NCBI RefSeq assembly: GCF_019218285.1
Contig: NZ_JAHUZG010000011.1
Location: 1-34,322 of the forward strand
From: Antarctobacter sediminis
Lineage (GTDB): Bacteria > Pseudomonadota > Alphaproteobacteria > Rhodobacterales > Rhodobacteraceae
Length of the DNA stretch: 34,322 bases
Reading direction: 5' to 3'
Shown: piece after piece, positions 1 through 8,276 of the stretch
Position numbering within the stretch: the first letter of the stretch is position 1
Layout of the letters: each line of letters begins with the position of its first letter
Position numbers and translations under genes: made by a program
Notes under the pieces: generated by a model
What the model saw: the letters and a program-made list of their open reading frames with translations, nothing else
Told to the model about the DNA's origin: nothing
Database searches by the model: none

Positions 1-56
1 ACGGTCTGGTCGCGGACCTCTTCACCGCCGTCCCGGAACTGACCGAGAAACTCTGA
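1..56 (+). CDS. etfA: Electron transfer flavoprotein alpha subunit, C-terminal end (partial)
   Basis: Only the last 17 full codons are present, reading GLVADLFTAVPELTEKL and then TGA at 54-56. This tail (ADLF-AVPEL) is the characteristic C-terminus of the FAD-binding EtfA subunit. EtfA passes electrons from acyl-CoA dehydrogenases to ETF-ubiquinone oxidoreductase. A strong hairpin terminator follows 26 bases later. The 3-hydroxyacyl-CoA dehydrogenase gene about 1 kb downstream on the same strand fits a fatty-acid/beta-oxidation setting. The identification rests on a short stretch, so it is good but not certain. Confidence 0.8.
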   Translation, partial: GLVADLFTAVPELTEKL

Positions 57-82
57 GCGCACCCAAAAGCGCGAAAAAACGA

Positions 83-108
83 AAAGGCCCGCCATTCGGC
101 GGGCCTTT
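83..108. terminator. Bidirectional intrinsic terminator between etfA and the DUF6473-like gene
   Basis: An 11-bp perfect stem (83-93 with 98-108) has a 4-base ATTC loop. The stem ends in AAA on the left and TTT on the right, with a further A-rich run (74-79) on the left, so it could act on both strands. It lies between the etfA stop and the stop of the convergent gene at 115. Confidence 0.85.
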
Positions 109-114
109 GGTGTG

Positions 115-945
115 TTAGCGCCCGACCATTTCGCCCAGCACCGTCGACAGGCTTTCTGTCACCTCATCATGGGCCAGTGGCCCAAGCAGTTCCGCCGCCG
201 CACAGGCTTCGAAGTCGCTGAAAACCATGCCGCGCGTGCCTTCGATCTGGGCCGCGTCCGAGGCGGTAACCTCGACGACCTTGCTGACTCTTGGGCGCAG
301 GGTCTCGATCATCTCGCGGTTTACGAACAGGGGATCCCCTTCCAGCCGGATCGGCAGATCCGAGGGCACCGGATGGTCGGCAAACCACAACAGCACGATG
401 TTTCCGCGCAACTGGGTCAGCAGGTGTTTCATCCGCGCGGTCCATGCCATCCGCAGTTCCGACAGAACCTCGGCGAACCGCTCTTCCGAAACCTCGGAAA
501 GGCGCCCCAACATGTGGCGCACAAAGTGGAACTCGGTAAAATCGATCTCGGGATACAGCGTCAGCAACTTGTCCGAGGCGCGCAGAAACCGATCATTGCG
601 GCGCGGATGGACAGAGTAGAACCGGTTGGACAGGTTCTGCGCCCCCATGACCTGCACCACTTTCACGGCGGCCTCGGACATCAGGTCCATCACCCCGGGA
701 TCGTTGAGATACAGGTCCACGCCCGCATTCACGACACCGAAATTGGCGCAAGCCACCCGGATCCTTTGTTCCAACAAGGCTGGAAACGGATGTTCAATAA
801 ATCGCCCGTAGGTTTCGGTTCCACCGAGAAAGGCAATATAGATCCCGTCCAGCTGACGGCGCGGGCCGCGAAACAGCACACGTGATGTGCCATAGCGGCA
901 CGGATAATACTCAAGGGCCCCGTGGCCCCCACCATGTACGGACAT
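115..945 (-). CDS. DUF6473-like protein, function unknown
   Basis: A 276-residue protein that I match from memory to the DUF6473 family of Rhodobacterales. The N-terminal stretch ALEYYPCRYGTSRVLFRGPR followed by a FLGGTETYGRF motif, and a later NAGVDLYLND block, are the recognisable parts. No signal peptide or membrane segment is visible. The GG-T-ETYG loop and the alternating strands and helices suggest an alpha/beta enzyme fold, possibly SGNH- or sulfotransferase-like, but no activity can be assigned. The start at 945 was chosen because AGAGGTG sits at proper spacing just upstream; the frame stays open to 1101 without a better site. It is convergent with etfA and divergent from the dehydrogenase. 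Confidence 0.75.
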   Translation of the reverse strand: MSVHGGGHGALEYYPCRYGTSRVLFRGPRRQLDGIYIAFLGGTETYGRFIEHPFPALLEQRIRVACANFGVVNAGVDLYLNDPGVMDLMSEAAVKVVQVMGAQNLSNRFYSVHPRRNDRFLRASDKLLTLYPEIDFTEFHFVRHMLGRLSEVSEERFAEVLSELRMAWTARMKHLLTQLRGNIVLLWFADHPVPSDLPIRLEGDPLFVNREMIETLRPRVSKVVEVTASDAAQIEGTRGMVFSDFEACAAAELLGPLAHDEVTESLSTVLGEMVGR

Positions 946-1090
946 TGCGCCCACCTCTTTTCTCACCCAAAGGGGAGAATCGGTCAAAGCTCTTGCCAAT
1001 TCGCTAATGTGACAATGTGAGGTGAATCCGCTGCTCTTGCAGCGCCGGTCAAGCCGGTCCATGGTGGCCGCGGCAAAAGGGGGTTCGTCC
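946..1090. promoter_or_regulatory. Divergent intergenic region with two GANTC sites
   Basis: These 145 bases must hold the promoters for the leftward DUF6473-like gene and the rightward dehydrogenase. Two GAATC sequences, at 977-981 and 1024-1028, match the CcrM methylation site GANTC. That could matter because the window also encodes GcrA, which acts through methylated GANTC promoters. No clear -35/-10 pair can be called. Confidence 0.35.
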
Positions 1091-1966
1091 ATGGAAATCA
1101 AATCGATCGGTGTCGTTGGCGCGGGTCAGATGGGCAACGGAATTGCCCATGTCATGGCCGTCGCGGGATACGAAGTGCGGCTGAATGACATCAGCCAGGA
1201 CGCGCTGGACAAGGCCGTCGCCACGATTCGCAAGAACCTCGACCGGCAGGTGAGTCGCGAAAAGATCGCGGCAGAGGCGCGCGATGCCGCCATGGCGCGT
1301 ATCCGCACCACGCTGGAACTGCCCGAGATTGCACAGACCGACCTTGTGATCGAAGCCGCGACCGAGCGGGAAGAGATCAAGGACAAGATCTTTGCCGCCC
1401 TTCTGCCGCATCTCAAGCCCGACACGATCCTGACGTCGAACACTTCGTCGATCTCGATCACACGGCTGGCCTCGCGGACAGACCGGCCCGAAAGGTTCAT
1501 GGGGTTCCACTTCATGAACCCGGTGCCGGTGATGAAACTGGTGGAGCTGATCCGTGGCATCGCCACCGATCAGGAAACTTACGAGGCCTGTCTTGGTGTG
1601 GTCCAGAAACTGGACAAGACCGCCGCCAGTGCCGAAGATTTCCCGGCCTTTATCGTGAACCGCATCCTGATCCCGATGATCAACGAAGCCTGCTATACGC
1701 TTTACGAAGGTGTCGGCAACGTTCAGTCCATCGACATGGCGATGAAACTGGGCGCGAACCACCCGATGGGGCCGCTGGAACTGGCGGATTTCATCGGTCT
1801 AGACACATGTCTGGCGATCATGAACGTGTTGCACGACGGGCTGGCCGATACGAAATACCGCCCCTGCCCGCTGCTGACGAAATACGTCGAAGCCGGATGG
1901 CTGGGCCGCAAGACCAAGCGTGGCTTCTATGACTATCGTGGCGAAACCCCGGTTCCGACGCGATAA
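1091..1966 (+). CDS. hbd: 3-hydroxybutyryl-CoA dehydrogenase (3-hydroxyacyl-CoA dehydrogenase family)
   Basis: A 291-residue NAD-dependent enzyme that interconverts (S)-3-hydroxybutyryl-CoA and acetoacetyl-CoA in the cytoplasm. The Rossmann motif GAGQMG is at residues 10-15. The family catalytic set is visible: Ser119 in SNTSS, His140 in GFHFMNPVP, Glu152 in VELI and Asn190 in FIVNRI. The C-terminal domain carries MGPLELADFIGLD. The length is normal for the single-function bacterial enzyme. The ATG at 1091 is preceded by AAAAGGGGG and places the Rossmann fold at the N-terminus; an upstream in-frame ATG at 1022 would add a non-conserved tail. Proximity to etfA supports a role in acyl-CoA or polyhydroxybutyrate metabolism. 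Confidence 0.93.
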   Translation: MEIKSIGVVGAGQMGNGIAHVMAVAGYEVRLNDISQDALDKAVATIRKNLDRQVSREKIAAEARDAAMARIRTTLELPEIAQTDLVIEAATEREEIKDKIFAALLPHLKPDTILTSNTSSISITRLASRTDRPERFMGFHFMNPVPVMKLVELIRGIATDQETYEACLGVVQKLDKTAASAEDFPAFIVNRILIPMINEACYTLYEGVGNVQSIDMAMKLGANHPMGPLELADFIGLDTCLAIMNVLHDGLADTKYRPCPLLTKYVEAGWLGRKTKRGFYDYRGETPVPTR

Positions 1967-2007
1967 GAGGCAGTGCGCCCGCCCCTTGCCGGGCGCACAC
2001 ATTCCCT

Positions 2008-2772
2008 CTAGCCGACGATATTATACCCGCCGTCGATGTGATGCACCTCGCCGGTGACGTTTGCCGCCGCGTCCGAGGCCAGAAAGGCCGCGTAGGCCCC
2101 GCAATCCTCGATGGTTGCCAGATGATGGGTCGGCGCGCGTTCCGCGGCGCGGTTCAACAATTCGTCGAAATGGTCAATGCCTGACGCCGCCCGCGTGGCC
2201 AAGGGCCCCGGAGACAGGGCGTGAACCCGGATCCCTTTTGGACCCAGTTCGGCCGCCATATAGCGGGAAACGGATTCCAGCGCCGCCTTGACCGGCCCCA
2301 TGATGTTGTAGTGTTCGACCACCTTTTCCGAGCCATAGTAGGACATGGTCATACAACATCCGCCATCAGGCATCAGCGGTTCGGCCTTGCGGACAAGATG
2401 CATGAAGGATCCCACGGAAATATCCATCGCCGTCTGAAATCCGGTGCGGGAACAATCGGTCACCCGACCATGCAAATCCTCCGCCGGACAGAAGGCGATG
2501 GAGTGCACCAGCGTATCCAGCCGCCCCCAGCGCTCCGAGATTTGATCGAAGACGCTGTCTATCTGCCCTTCGTCACCGACATTCAGCGGCGCGATGATCT
2601 CGGCCCCCAGGTCCAGGGCCAATGGGCGCACGTGCGGTTGCGCCTTGTCGTTCAGGTAGGTGATCGCAAGATCGGCCCCCTGCGCCCGCAGCGCCTTGGC
2701 GCAGCCATAGGCAATCGACTGTGCATTTGCGATCCCGACGACCAGCGCCTTTTTGCCTTGCAGCGAAAACAT
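2008..2772 (-). CDS. fabI: Enoyl-[acyl-carrier-protein] reductase (NADH)-like SDR, FabI family
   Basis: A 254-residue short-chain dehydrogenase of the FabI type. FabI reduces trans-2-enoyl-ACP with NADH in the last step of fatty-acid elongation. The nucleotide-binding stretch VVGIANAQSIAYG replaces the classic GxxxGxG, as in FabI. The FabI catalytic pattern is intact: Tyr145, Tyr155 and Lys162 in the stretch YYGSEKVVEHYNIMGPVK, equivalent to E. coli Tyr146/Tyr156/Lys163. The start at 2772 has GGCAGGAG upstream; the frame runs open to 2793. It lies downstream of an acyltransferase gene on the same strand, which suggests lipid metabolism. Roseobacters often carry more than one fabI, so this could be a paralogue rather than the main enzyme. 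Confidence 0.82.
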   Translation of the reverse strand: MFSLQGKKALVVGIANAQSIAYGCAKALRAQGADLAITYLNDKAQPHVRPLALDLGAEIIAPLNVGDEGQIDSVFDQISERWGRLDTLVHSIAFCPAEDLHGRVTDCSRTGFQTAMDISVGSFMHLVRKAEPLMPDGGCCMTMSYYGSEKVVEHYNIMGPVKAALESVSRYMAAELGPKGIRVHALSPGPLATRAASGIDHFDELLNRAAERAPTHHLATIEDCGAYAAFLASDAAANVTGEVHHIDGGYNIVG

Positions 2773-2863
2773 CTCCGCACTCCTGCCTGCCAATTCGGCT
2801 TTGGCTTAGGGGCGGACTGTAACAGCCGTGGTACGGGGACCTGCGACAGGTTGCCGTGCCGAA

Positions 2864-3742
2864 TCAGCCTTCGCGCAGGCCCAAGGTCCGCTCACGCAAC
2901 CAAGCCACGAACTCTCGCTGGCCACCGGCGAAAGCCTTGACGTCCTCGGGCGTGATCGGCTCGCCCACCACGGGTTTTTGCGGACGGTTGCAGGCGTGTA
3001 CGACCTCGTGGATCAGCAGCCCCTGACGCACCGTTGCGGACAGTTTGTTGGCGATCTGATAGGCGCGGCTGTTCTGTCCCGGGAAATAGATCGGCACCAC
3101 GGTGGCCCCGGAACGCTGGACCATCTTGGCGGTAAAGGGGTTCCATCCGGCCTCTTCGGCCTGCCCCCACCACGTCGCGGACGAGGCAACGACACCGGAG
3201 GGAAACAGCACGATCACATGCCCCGCCTTCAGGTGATCCATCGCGCGGGCGCGCATTTCCAGGCTCTGCTCGCGGGCGTCTTCCTCATGCGGGAAAGGCA
3301 CCGGGATCATGAAAGGTTCGACCTCTTTCACACCGGTCAACAACGAGCGGGTCAGGATCTTGTAATCGGTTCGCACCCGGCCGATCAGTTCAGCCAGAAC
3401 CATGCCATCGACAAGCCCGTGCGGGTGGTTGGCCACGATGATGACCGGACCGTCCTTGGGGATACGTGCAATCTGTTCCGGCGGCGTCTTGAGGTCGATC
3501 CCCATGATGCCCAGCGCCTGGCTCCAGAACGCCTGGCCCTCGACAGGGCCCATGCGTTCGAACCGGCGGACCATCCGCAACAAGGGGATCTTGCCCGTCA
3601 GCCATTCCAGCGTCCGGATCGTGTTTGCCTTCCACGGGTTGGTGAACGTGTTGGCATAGCTGACCTGGCGCTTGTCATAGGGTGCGGGATTCCTGCTCAC
3701 GCTCCGCCCTCTCGGCAACGTCGATTGGGTACTTTCGACCAT
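2864..3742 (-). CDS. Lysophospholipid/glycerolipid acyltransferase family protein
   Basis: A 292-residue protein with a PlsC-like acyltransferase core. The motif NHPHGLVDG (around residue 100) is the catalytic His/Asp block. It is followed by the substrate loop VLFPSGVVASS and, further on, VVPIYFPGQNSR. These features fit transfer of an acyl chain to a lysophospholipid or similar acceptor at the inner membrane. The HPHG form also resembles the DGAT2 group. Two starts are possible: ATG at 3742 with a poor ribosome site, or GTG at 3700 preceded by AGAGGGCGGA, which I consider slightly more likely biologically. It sits 45 bases after ptsH and before the FabI-like gene, so the three may be co-transcribed. 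Confidence 0.78.
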   Translation of the reverse strand: MVESTQSTLPRGRSVSRNPAPYDKRQVSYANTFTNPWKANTIRTLEWLTGKIPLLRMVRRFERMGPVEGQAFWSQALGIMGIDLKTPPEQIARIPKDGPVIIVANHPHGLVDGMVLAELIGRVRTDYKILTRSLLTGVKEVEPFMIPVPFPHEEDAREQSLEMRARAMDHLKAGHVIVLFPSGVVASSATWWGQAEEAGWNPFTAKMVQRSGATVVPIYFPGQNSRAYQIANKLSATVRQGLLIHEVVHACNRPQKPVVGEPITPEDVKAFAGGQREFVAWLRERTLGLREG

Positions 3743-3787
3743 GCGCCTGCTACAGTCCCGTGTTGCACGTCAGCACCGGGCCCGGCG

Positions 3788-4066
3788 CTAACAGTCTTCT
3801 CCGAAGCGATCCGCCACAAGGGCCTCGACCGCATCGGCCAGCGCCTCGGCGTCCGGCCCCGAGGTTTGGACTTCAATAGTGCTTCCTTTGGCGGCTGCCA
3901 ACATCAAAAGCCCCATGATGCTGTCCCCGCTGGCGGACATCCCGTCGCGGCTGACCTCCGCCATGGCATCGAATCCTTCGACCACTTCGACCAGTTTGGC
4001 CGAGGCGCGGGCATGCAGGCCCTTTTCGTTGACGATTTTCAGCGCGCGATGAACGGATGTGGACAT
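3788..4066 (-). CDS. ptsH: Phosphocarrier protein HPr of the regulatory PTS
   Basis: A 92-residue HPr. The phospho-accepting His18 is in GLHARASAK. The regulatory serine block DSIMGLLML carries Ser49, equivalent to the Ser46 site modified by HPr kinase. HPr receives phosphate from EI and passes it to EIIA proteins. No sugar-specific EIIB or EIIC gene is present, and the partners here are an EIIA of the mannose type and HPr kinase, so this is the alphaproteobacterial regulatory PTS rather than a transport system. The gene begins 34 bases after the EIIA stop. Confidence 0.95.
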   Translation of the reverse strand: MSTSVHRALKIVNEKGLHARASAKLVEVVEGFDAMAEVSRDGMSASGDSIMGLLMLAAAKGSTIEVQTSGPDAEALADAVEALVADRFGEDC

Positions 4067-4100
4067 GTGGACCCGGCTTTCTGCTGTCAGATCAATGCAT

Positions 4101-4499
4101 TCAATTGGGATCGGCCGGAATATTCTGGCTGTCGATATACTTCCGCCCCGCTTCCAGAGCCTGACGGACGGCCTCGGGCACCGACAGATGCCGGCTTTTG
4201 GTCAGCTTGATCAGCATCGGCAGATTCGCGCCGTAGAGGATCCGCCGGTTTTCGGGGCGGCAGGCATTCAGCGACAGATTCGAAGGCGATCCGCCGAACA
4301 TGTCGGTCACGATCACAACGCCGCCACCGGTGTCGACGTCATTGGCCGCCGAAATGATTTCGGCCTGCTTGTCGGCCCGATTTGCATCCGCCTCAATGGA
4401 AATCGCCCGCATGGCCGGCTGCTCACCGACCACATGTTCGACTGCGGCGAGGTACTCGCGCGCCAATCCGCCATGTGCGACGATCACGATGCCGATCAC
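4101..4499 (-). CDS. PTS EIIA component, mannose family (regulatory)
   Basis: A 132-residue EIIA-Man protein. The phosphorylated histidine is His9 in IVAHGGLA, and the fold continues with VVIVTDMFGGSPSN, the second conserved block of the family. The start codon is GTG at 4497-4499. It overlaps the rapZ stop in a GTGA arrangement, which points to translational coupling. Linked to ptsH and hprK without EIIB/EIIC, it most likely acts as a phosphorylation-state signal. In related alphaproteobacteria such proteins feed into carbon and envelope control. Confidence 0.93.
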   Translation of the reverse strand: MIGIVIVAHGGLAREYLAAVEHVVGEQPAMRAISIEADANRADKQAEIISAANDVDTGGGVVIVTDMFGGSPSNLSLNACRPENRRILYGANLPMLIKLTKSRHLSVPEAVRQALEAGRKYIDSQNIPADPN

Positions 4500-5425
4500 T
4501 CGGGGTCCTTTCTGCCAGTGCCGATCGAACGGTCGGAAACCGGCGATCCGCCCTGACGTTCCAACTCGCGGTGCCTAATTGACACCCGCCAGCCTTCCTG
4601 TGCAAGGGCCGCCGCCACGTTTTCCGTCACGGCAACCGACCTGTGGCGCCCGCCGGTACAGCCAAAACCGATGGCGAAATGCGCCTTGCCCTCTGCAACG
4701 ACTGCCGGAAGCATCAGCAAGAGCAGCGACATGACCTTGTCGACAAAGGCCTCGTACCGCGGATCGCGGGTAACATAGTCGACCACTTCCGGATCAAGAC
4801 CGGTAAAGGGGCGGAGTTCGGCCTGCCAATGGGGGTTGTTCAGAAAGCGGCAGTCGATCACCACGTCCAACCCTTGCGGCAGGCCGCGCTTGTAAGAAAA
4901 GCTTTGTACTGAAACGGCGGTGCCCTGCCCCGTGACCGCGCCGAACCAGCCTTCCATTTCGGCACGGAAGTCGTGGATCGTCAGTTCCGAGGTGTCGATC
5001 AGGATGTCCGCGCGCGAGCGGACATCGGTCAACAAGGCCTTTTCCCGGATCACGCCATCCATCGGCGTTTCATCTGGTGCCATGGGGTGACGGCGCCGCG
5101 TTTCCGAATACCGGCGCACCAGAACATCGTCCGAGCAATCGACATAGAGAATATCGACCGGCACGCTCAACTGTGCGCTCAGCGTCCCGTAGAGTTCCAG
5201 CAAACCATCCGCGCTGAATTCCCGGTTCCGGACATCAACGCCCAGCGCCAGCGGGCGCGCCGGCGGCATGTCCGGCCCCACCAGTCGCGGCACAAGGCTC
5301 AGCGGGATATTGTCGATGGTTTCAAAACCAAGGTCTTCGAGCACGTTGATCGCACTGGACCGCCCCGCGCCCGAAGGCCCGGTAATCAGAACGATACGTA
5401 CGGAACTGGTGTCTTGCTGGGTCAT
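4496..5425 (-). CDS. rapZ: RNase adapter protein RapZ (YvcJ family nucleotide-binding protein)
   Basis: A 309-residue P-loop protein of the RapZ/YvcJ family. The Walker A loop GPSGAGRSS is at residues 16-24; it has Arg where many homologues have Lys. The C-terminal domain carries the family signature GCTGGRHRSV, and FSYKRGLP lies mid-protein. In E. coli RapZ controls the stability of the GlmZ small RNA and so amino-sugar synthesis; the alphaproteobacterial role is less clear. The gene starts 2 bases after the hprK stop and overlaps the following EIIA gene by 4 bases, so the cluster is tightly coupled. Confidence 0.94.
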   Translation of the reverse strand: MTQQDTSSVRIVLITGPSGAGRSSAINVLEDLGFETIDNIPLSLVPRLVGPDMPPARPLALGVDVRNREFSADGLLELYGTLSAQLSVPVDILYVDCSDDVLVRRYSETRRRHPMAPDETPMDGVIREKALLTDVRSRADILIDTSELTIHDFRAEMEGWFGAVTGQGTAVSVQSFSYKRGLPQGLDVVIDCRFLNNPHWQAELRPFTGLDPEVVDYVTRDPRYEAFVDKVMSLLLLMLPAVVAEGKAHFAIGFGCTGGRHRSVAVTENVAAALAQEGWRVSIRHRELERQGGSPVSDRSIGTGRKDPE

Positions 5426-5427
5426 GG

Positions 5428-5844
5428 TTACTCTCGCCGACCCGACTTGAGATAGTGGACGAGTCCTGCGGGAAAATATTCAGACGCGGAATTGTGAAGC
5501 AATGGCACTTCGACACCCAAAAGACAGGTGCGTCGGTTCGGCGGCAAACGATGCCTTTCGGCCACATCCAGATCCAGCACCGCAGCAAGGGGCACGCCAG
5601 TCACCCAGTCCGCATGCAGCAAACCGATCTGCCGTGCCTCGATCATGCCTTGCAACGCAAGCGGAACGTCAAGGATCAGTCTGCCGTCATGGCGCCTGAC
5701 AATGGTCCGGTCATCCGCGATCAACAGCGCTCCGCGAGCCATCATCTCTAGCGCGAGGCCCGATTTCCCGCTGCCCGAGGCACCGCGGATCAGCAATCCA
5801 CGCCCGGCAACGGCAACCGAGGTTGCGTGCAGGATGTCCTGCAC
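5428..5844 (-). CDS. hprK: Short HPr kinase/phosphorylase (catalytic domain only)
   Basis: A 138-residue protein holding just the kinase domain of HprK, which modifies the serine of HPr. Walker A GASGSGKS is at residues 21-28, followed by LIADDRT, the catalytic acidic block. The N-terminal domain of Gram-positive HprK is missing, as is normal in alphaproteobacteria. The start is GTG at 5842-5844, 8 bases beyond the chvG stop. Translation probably relies on coupling because the ribosome site is weak. Confidence 0.92.
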   Translation of the reverse strand: MQDILHATSVAVAGRGLLIRGASGSGKSGLALEMMARGALLIADDRTIVRRHDGRLILDVPLALQGMIEARQIGLLHADWVTGVPLAAVLDLDVAERHRLPPNRRTCLLGVEVPLLHNSASEYFPAGLVHYLKSGRRE

Positions 5845-5852
5845 GGGAACGC

Positions 5853-7571
5853 TCAGACCGGCAGGCCGACGACAAAGCGCGCGCCCAAAGGCTCCGATGT
5901 GACATCGGCTTCTGTCGGGCGGATGTTCTCTGCCCAGATGACGCCGCCATGCGCTTCGACGATCTGTTTCGAAATCGCCAGCCCAAGACCGGAGTTATTG
6001 CCGAAATCCTGCTGCGGGCGCGAGGTGTAGAACCGTTTGAAAATCTTTTGCAGCGATTCCTCGGGGATGCCGGGGCCGGTGTCCTCGACCACGACCAGCA
6101 CACGGTTGTCCCGCCGCCGCGCCCAGACACGGATCGCATCGCCATCCTCGCAGAATGAGATCGCATTGGTGATCAGGTTGACAAAGACCTGCGCCAGACG
6201 CGGTTCCAGCCCCGTAATGGTCACCGGTTTCTTGGGCAAATCGGTGATGAACTCGATCCCCTTCTGGCGTGCGTCCTGACCAAGGAAATCCGACAGGTTG
6301 CCCAGCATTTCCAGCAGGTTGAACTCTTGCTCTTCTTCCTTGACCAACTCGCTGTCCAGCCGCGAGGCATTCGAAATATCGCTGACCAGCCGGTCCAGTC
6401 GCCGCACGTCATGTTCGATCACGTCCAGCAGTTTGGCACGGTGATCTTCTTTTTTGACCATCCGCAGAGAGCCGACCGCCGACCGCAACGAGGCCAACGG
6501 GTTCTTGATTTCATGCGAAACGTCGGCGGCAAATTGTTCGTTCTGATCGATCCGATCGTAAAGCGCGCCGACCATGCCGCGCAGCGCGCCCGACAGCCGA
6601 CCGATTTCATCTGGGCGGGCTGTCAGGTCCGGAATGCGGATGCGGCCCGGTGTCCGCGTGCGGCTGTTCCGGTCGCGGCCGATTTCGGCCGCATCAGCAA
6701 GATCCGAGATGGGGTTGGCGATGGTCGACGCCAGTACGAGGCTCAACCCGATCGACACAAGCGTGGCAATCACGAACATCTGCAAGACACGTTCGCGTTC
6801 CGCGCTGACAGCGGCATCAATTTCCGCCGCGGGTGAAACCAGCGCGATGGTGCCAACCAGCGTGTCGCCCTGTCGGATCGGCGTGAAGGCAAAGAACAAC
6901 GTCGGCCCCTCTCCGCCACCGGATTCCACACGGGTCATGGCCGGATCACCGGCCTCGATGGCGCGGCGCAGACGATCCTCAAGGTCCAGATCAGGGGCCG
7001 CTTCGAAATAGGTGAACAGACCGGCGACACCGTCCCAGACCGTATTCAGGAAATCCGAAATCAATGTCGGCTTTTCCTCTTCGGTCGGCGGAATGACGGG
7101 CGGCATCTTGCCCTCTGTCTCTCCGACCAGGAAACGCGCGCTGTCGAACACCATCAAGCGGACGCCGTCGCGCAGATCAATGCCATCGACCGTACGCGCC
7201 ACGTCGATCCCATCGCCAGAGCCAAGGCTGACAGGCGCGCCGCGCGGCAACTGGGCCTCGAATACATCCGCGACCAGCTCGACCTCAGCCTGCAAGGCAT
7301 TGACGCGCTGCACCGCCAGCGTATCGCGGGAGGAGTTCAACCAGAGGATCCCCGCAACCAGCACATTCAACGCGATCAGGTTGAAGGTGATGATCTTGCG
7401 CGTCAGCGGCGAGCGGTTGAGCGTGAACAGCCCGCGCCGCGCGCGGCTGTCCCGCAGCTCTTTTTCGACGGTGCTGTCTGGGGCGACCCAATCGTCGCCC
7501 AGAACAACATCCGCGTCCTGCCGCGGGCTCTCGCGTTCATCTTTCATAGGGATCTGTTCGGCCAGAGCCAT
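5853..7571 (-). CDS. chvG: Sensor histidine kinase ChvG (ExoS family)
   Basis: A 572-residue membrane kinase. Order of parts: cytoplasmic N-terminus; membrane segment about 60-79; periplasmic sensor region about 80-260; membrane segment about 263-283; HAMP linker about 284-338; HisKA with His353 in VSHEIKNPLAS; then the ATPase domain with NLITNAISF, VEDTGPGIPEE, IFKRFYTSR and GLGLAISKQIVEAHGG. ChvG responds to acidity or envelope stress and phosphorylates ChvI. It begins 3 bases after the chvI stop; an in-frame ATG at 7547 is a possible alternative start. The linkage with the PTS genes is the usual alphaproteobacterial order. Confidence 0.95.
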   Translation of the reverse strand: MALAEQIPMKDERESPRQDADVVLGDDWVAPDSTVEKELRDSRARRGLFTLNRSPLTRKIITFNLIALNVLVAGILWLNSSRDTLAVQRVNALQAEVELVADVFEAQLPRGAPVSLGSGDGIDVARTVDGIDLRDGVRLMVFDSARFLVGETEGKMPPVIPPTEEEKPTLISDFLNTVWDGVAGLFTYFEAAPDLDLEDRLRRAIEAGDPAMTRVESGGGEGPTLFFAFTPIRQGDTLVGTIALVSPAAEIDAAVSAERERVLQMFVIATLVSIGLSLVLASTIANPISDLADAAEIGRDRNSRTRTPGRIRIPDLTARPDEIGRLSGALRGMVGALYDRIDQNEQFAADVSHEIKNPLASLRSAVGSLRMVKKEDHRAKLLDVIEHDVRRLDRLVSDISNASRLDSELVKEEEQEFNLLEMLGNLSDFLGQDARQKGIEFITDLPKKPVTITGLEPRLAQVFVNLITNAISFCEDGDAIRVWARRRDNRVLVVVEDTGPGIPEESLQKIFKRFYTSRPQQDFGNNSGLGLAISKQIVEAHGGVIWAENIRPTEADVTSEPLGARFVVGLPV

Positions 7572-7574
7572 CCC

Positions 7575-8276
7575 TTACTCTTCGTTGTAGCGGTATCCGA
7601 TACCGTAAAGCGTTTCGATGGCAGAGAAATCCTCGTCAACCGAACGCATCTTCTTGCGCAGACGCTTGATATGGCTGTCGATGGTGCGGTCATCGACATA
7701 GACCTGATCATCATAGGCCACGTCCATCAGCTGATCGCGCGATTTCACAAAACCGGGGCGCTGTGCCAGCGCCTGCAACAGCAGGAACTCGGTCACGGTC
7801 AGCGAGACATCCTTGCCTTTCCACGTCACGGCGTGGCGCAGCGGATCCATGGTCAGCGAGCCACGGGTCATCAACTTGGTTTCTTCGGTGTCGCCAACGA
7901 CCTCACCCGCCACCGCTTCCTGTCGGCGCAGCAGCGCGCGGATGCGTTCCACCAGCAGGCGCTGCGAAAACGGCTTTTTCACGTAATCGTCGGCGCCCAT
8001 ACGCAGGCCCAGAACCTCGTCGATCTCGTCGTCCTTCGAGGTCAGGAAAATCACCGGCATCTTGGATTTCTGGCGGACACGCTGAAGCAGGTCCATGCCA
8101 TCCATACGCGGCATCTTGATGTCAAAGACAGCCATGTCGGGCATCTTCTTGTTGAAGGCATCAAGGGCCGACTGACCGTCGTTGTAGGTTTCCACCTCGA
8201 ACCCTTCTGCCTCAAGGGTCATCGACACGGACGTCAGGATATTCCTGTCATCGTCCACGAGGGCGATCTTAGACAT
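7575..8276 (-). CDS. chvI: Response regulator ChvI (OmpR family)
   Basis: A 233-residue OmpR/PhoB-type regulator. The receiver domain (1-115) has acidic residues DDD at 8-10, phospho-acceptor Asp52 in [11 protein letters not shown] and a conserved KKPFS lysine. The C-terminal winged helix binds DNA and ends in [10 protein letters not shown]. The start at 8276 has AAGGA at good spacing. ChvI is the partner of ChvG and in relatives controls acid response, envelope genes and central carbon metabolism, including pckA, which is the divergent neighbour here. Confidence 0.96.
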   Translation of the reverse strand: MSKIALVDDDRNILTSVSMTLEAEGFEVETYNDGQSALDAFNKKMPDMAVFDIKMPRMDGMDLLQRVRQKSKMPVIFLTSKDDEIDEVLGLRMGADDYVKKPFSQRLLVERIRALLRRQEAVAGEVVGDTEETKLMTRGSLTMDPLRHAVTWKGKDVSLTVTEFLLLQALAQRPGFVKSRDQLMDVAYDDQVYVDDRTIDSHIKRLRKKMRSVDEDFSAIETLYGIGYRYNEE

